A stretch of 6,480 nucleotides of DNA, taken from an uncultured Rhodanobacteraceae bacterium (GTDB lineage Bacteria > Pseudomonadota > Gammaproteobacteria > Xanthomonadales > Rhodanobacteraceae). The notes beneath the pieces are model-generated. The model saw only the letters and a list, made by a program, of their open reading frames with translations, made no database searches and was not told the origin of the DNA. A program made the translations under genes and the position numbers. The stretch lies in assembly GCA_937902695.1 (NCBI GenBank), contig CALFNI010000267.1, positions 1 through 6,480 of the forward strand. The letters run 5' to 3'. Of the stretch, positions 6,240 through 6,480 are shown in pieces; position 1 is the stretch's first letter; the number at the start of each line of letters is the position of its first letter.

Positions 6240-6300
6240 CAACACCATCCCAAACCAACCCTCCCCTTGAACGGGAAGGCTCAAGAGGTTTGCTCTTGAA
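6240..6300. repeat. Intergenic C/G-rich repeat-like element with a perfect hairpin
   Basis: In the gap between the divergent GNAT and MarC genes, CCATCCCAAACCAACCCTCC and the following CCTTGAACGGGAAGG resemble the short, imperfectly palindromic repeats scattered between genes in xanthomonads and some other proteobacteria. CCTCCC can pair with GGGAAGG apart from one bulged base. It is followed by a perfect hairpin, TCAAGAG/CTCTTGA with the 5-base loop GTTTG (6281-6299). The base composition differs sharply from the coding DNA. Assignment as a dispersed repeat rests on recognition only, since one copy is visible here. Confidence 0.4.
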
Positions 6301-6323
6301 GCGGAGTGTCAAAGCGGCAGAAT
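6296..6323 (+). promoter_or_regulatory. Weak putative promoter for the MarC-family gene
   Basis: TTGAAG (6296-6301, 4 of 6) and CAGAAT (6318-6323, 4 of 6) are 16 bases apart, giving a start near 6330, about 28 bases before ATG 6358. The -35 box overlaps the right arm of the hairpin at 6281-6299. If this promoter is used, the in-frame ATG at 6322 cannot be the translation start. Confidence 0.3.
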
Positions 6324-6357
6324 GAGCGCGGGCGAGACGGCGGGAAGAAGAACAAGC

Positions 6358-6480
6358 ATGGAAAACTCGATGAGCACGCTGTCGGCCGGCGTCCTGCTGT
6401 TCCTGATCATGGATCCGCTCGGCAATATCCCGTTGTTCCTCAGCATCCTGAAGAATGTCGCCCCGGAACGGCGTCGGCTG
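6358..6480 (+). CDS. MarC/YhgN-family integral membrane protein, N-terminal part (cut by window edge)
   Basis: Only the first 41 residues are present. They read MENSMSTLSAGVLLFLIMDP and then LGNIPLFLSILKNVAPERRR, covering the first transmembrane helix and the hallmark MDPLGNIPLFL turn of the MarC (UPF0056) family. It is closest to E. coli YhgN, whose N-terminus has LILIMDPLGNLPIFMSVLK followed by a basic ERRR-like stretch. Members are six-helix inner-membrane proteins of about 200 residues whose transported substrate, if any, is unknown. The old link to multiple antibiotic resistance is not well supported. ATG 6358 is chosen with AGAAG (6346-6350) seven bases upstream. In-frame ATGs at 6322 and 6370 are alternatives. 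The gene is divergent from GNAT, across the repeat-bearing gap. The family call is secure. Confidence 0.9.
   Translation, partial: MENSMSTLSAGVLLFLIMDPLGNIPLFLSILKNVAPERRRL

Noticed and set aside
6225..6284. 20-residue N-terminal extension of the GNAT protein
   Set aside because: It is read from an intergenic repeat-like sequence and lies before the normal first strand of the GNAT fold.
1..6480. CRISPR array, tRNA/rRNA genes, transposase, phage genes or biosynthetic cluster
   Set aside because: No regularly spaced repeats, no cloverleaf or rRNA signatures and no such protein motifs were seen on either strand.

Overview
The window is high-GC chromosomal DNA from a gammaproteobacterium. It is most likely from the order Xanthomonadales (Lysobacterales). 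The main support is the stand-alone HNH nuclease, which closely resembles the xanthomonad version as I remember it, together with the dxs N-terminus and a C/G-rich intergenic repeat of a kind common in that group. This placement comes from recognition, not from a search.

From left to right the window holds seven genes. A 5'-end fragment of dxs (minus strand, 1-369) is followed by a divergent intergenic region carrying a promoter-like element for each side and a short palindrome. Next is an unrecognised six-helix membrane protein (plus, 529-1359). It ends exactly where the convergent CLC chloride channel/transporter with CBS domains ends (minus, 1360-3270), with no base between the two stop codons. 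A divergent promoter region then leads to a large polytopic membrane protein with a GT-C glycosyltransferase-like layout (plus, about 3390-4973), which has no usual start codon. It converges on an HNH endonuclease (minus, 5009-5599), with a perfect GC hairpin in the 35-base gap. Upstream of the nuclease on the same strand is a GNAT acetyltransferase (minus, 5745-6224). A repeat-bearing intergenic region then separates it from the first 41 codons of a MarC/YhgN-family membrane protein (plus, 6358 onward).

The genes do not form one pathway. They are mostly single transcription units in alternating orientation: isoprenoid synthesis, two membrane proteins of unknown role, halide transport, a housekeeping-type HNH protein, a small acetyltransferase and a MarC-type protein. 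There is no phage, transposon, CRISPR, toxin-antitoxin or secondary-metabolite context, and I see no new multi-gene system.

The points most worth a second look are: the CLC protein, which lacks three pore residues that define E. coli ClcA; the apparent leaderless promoter of that gene; the ATC start (or frameshift) of the GT-C-like gene; the hairpin just inside the HNH gene; and the intergenic repeat next to marC.
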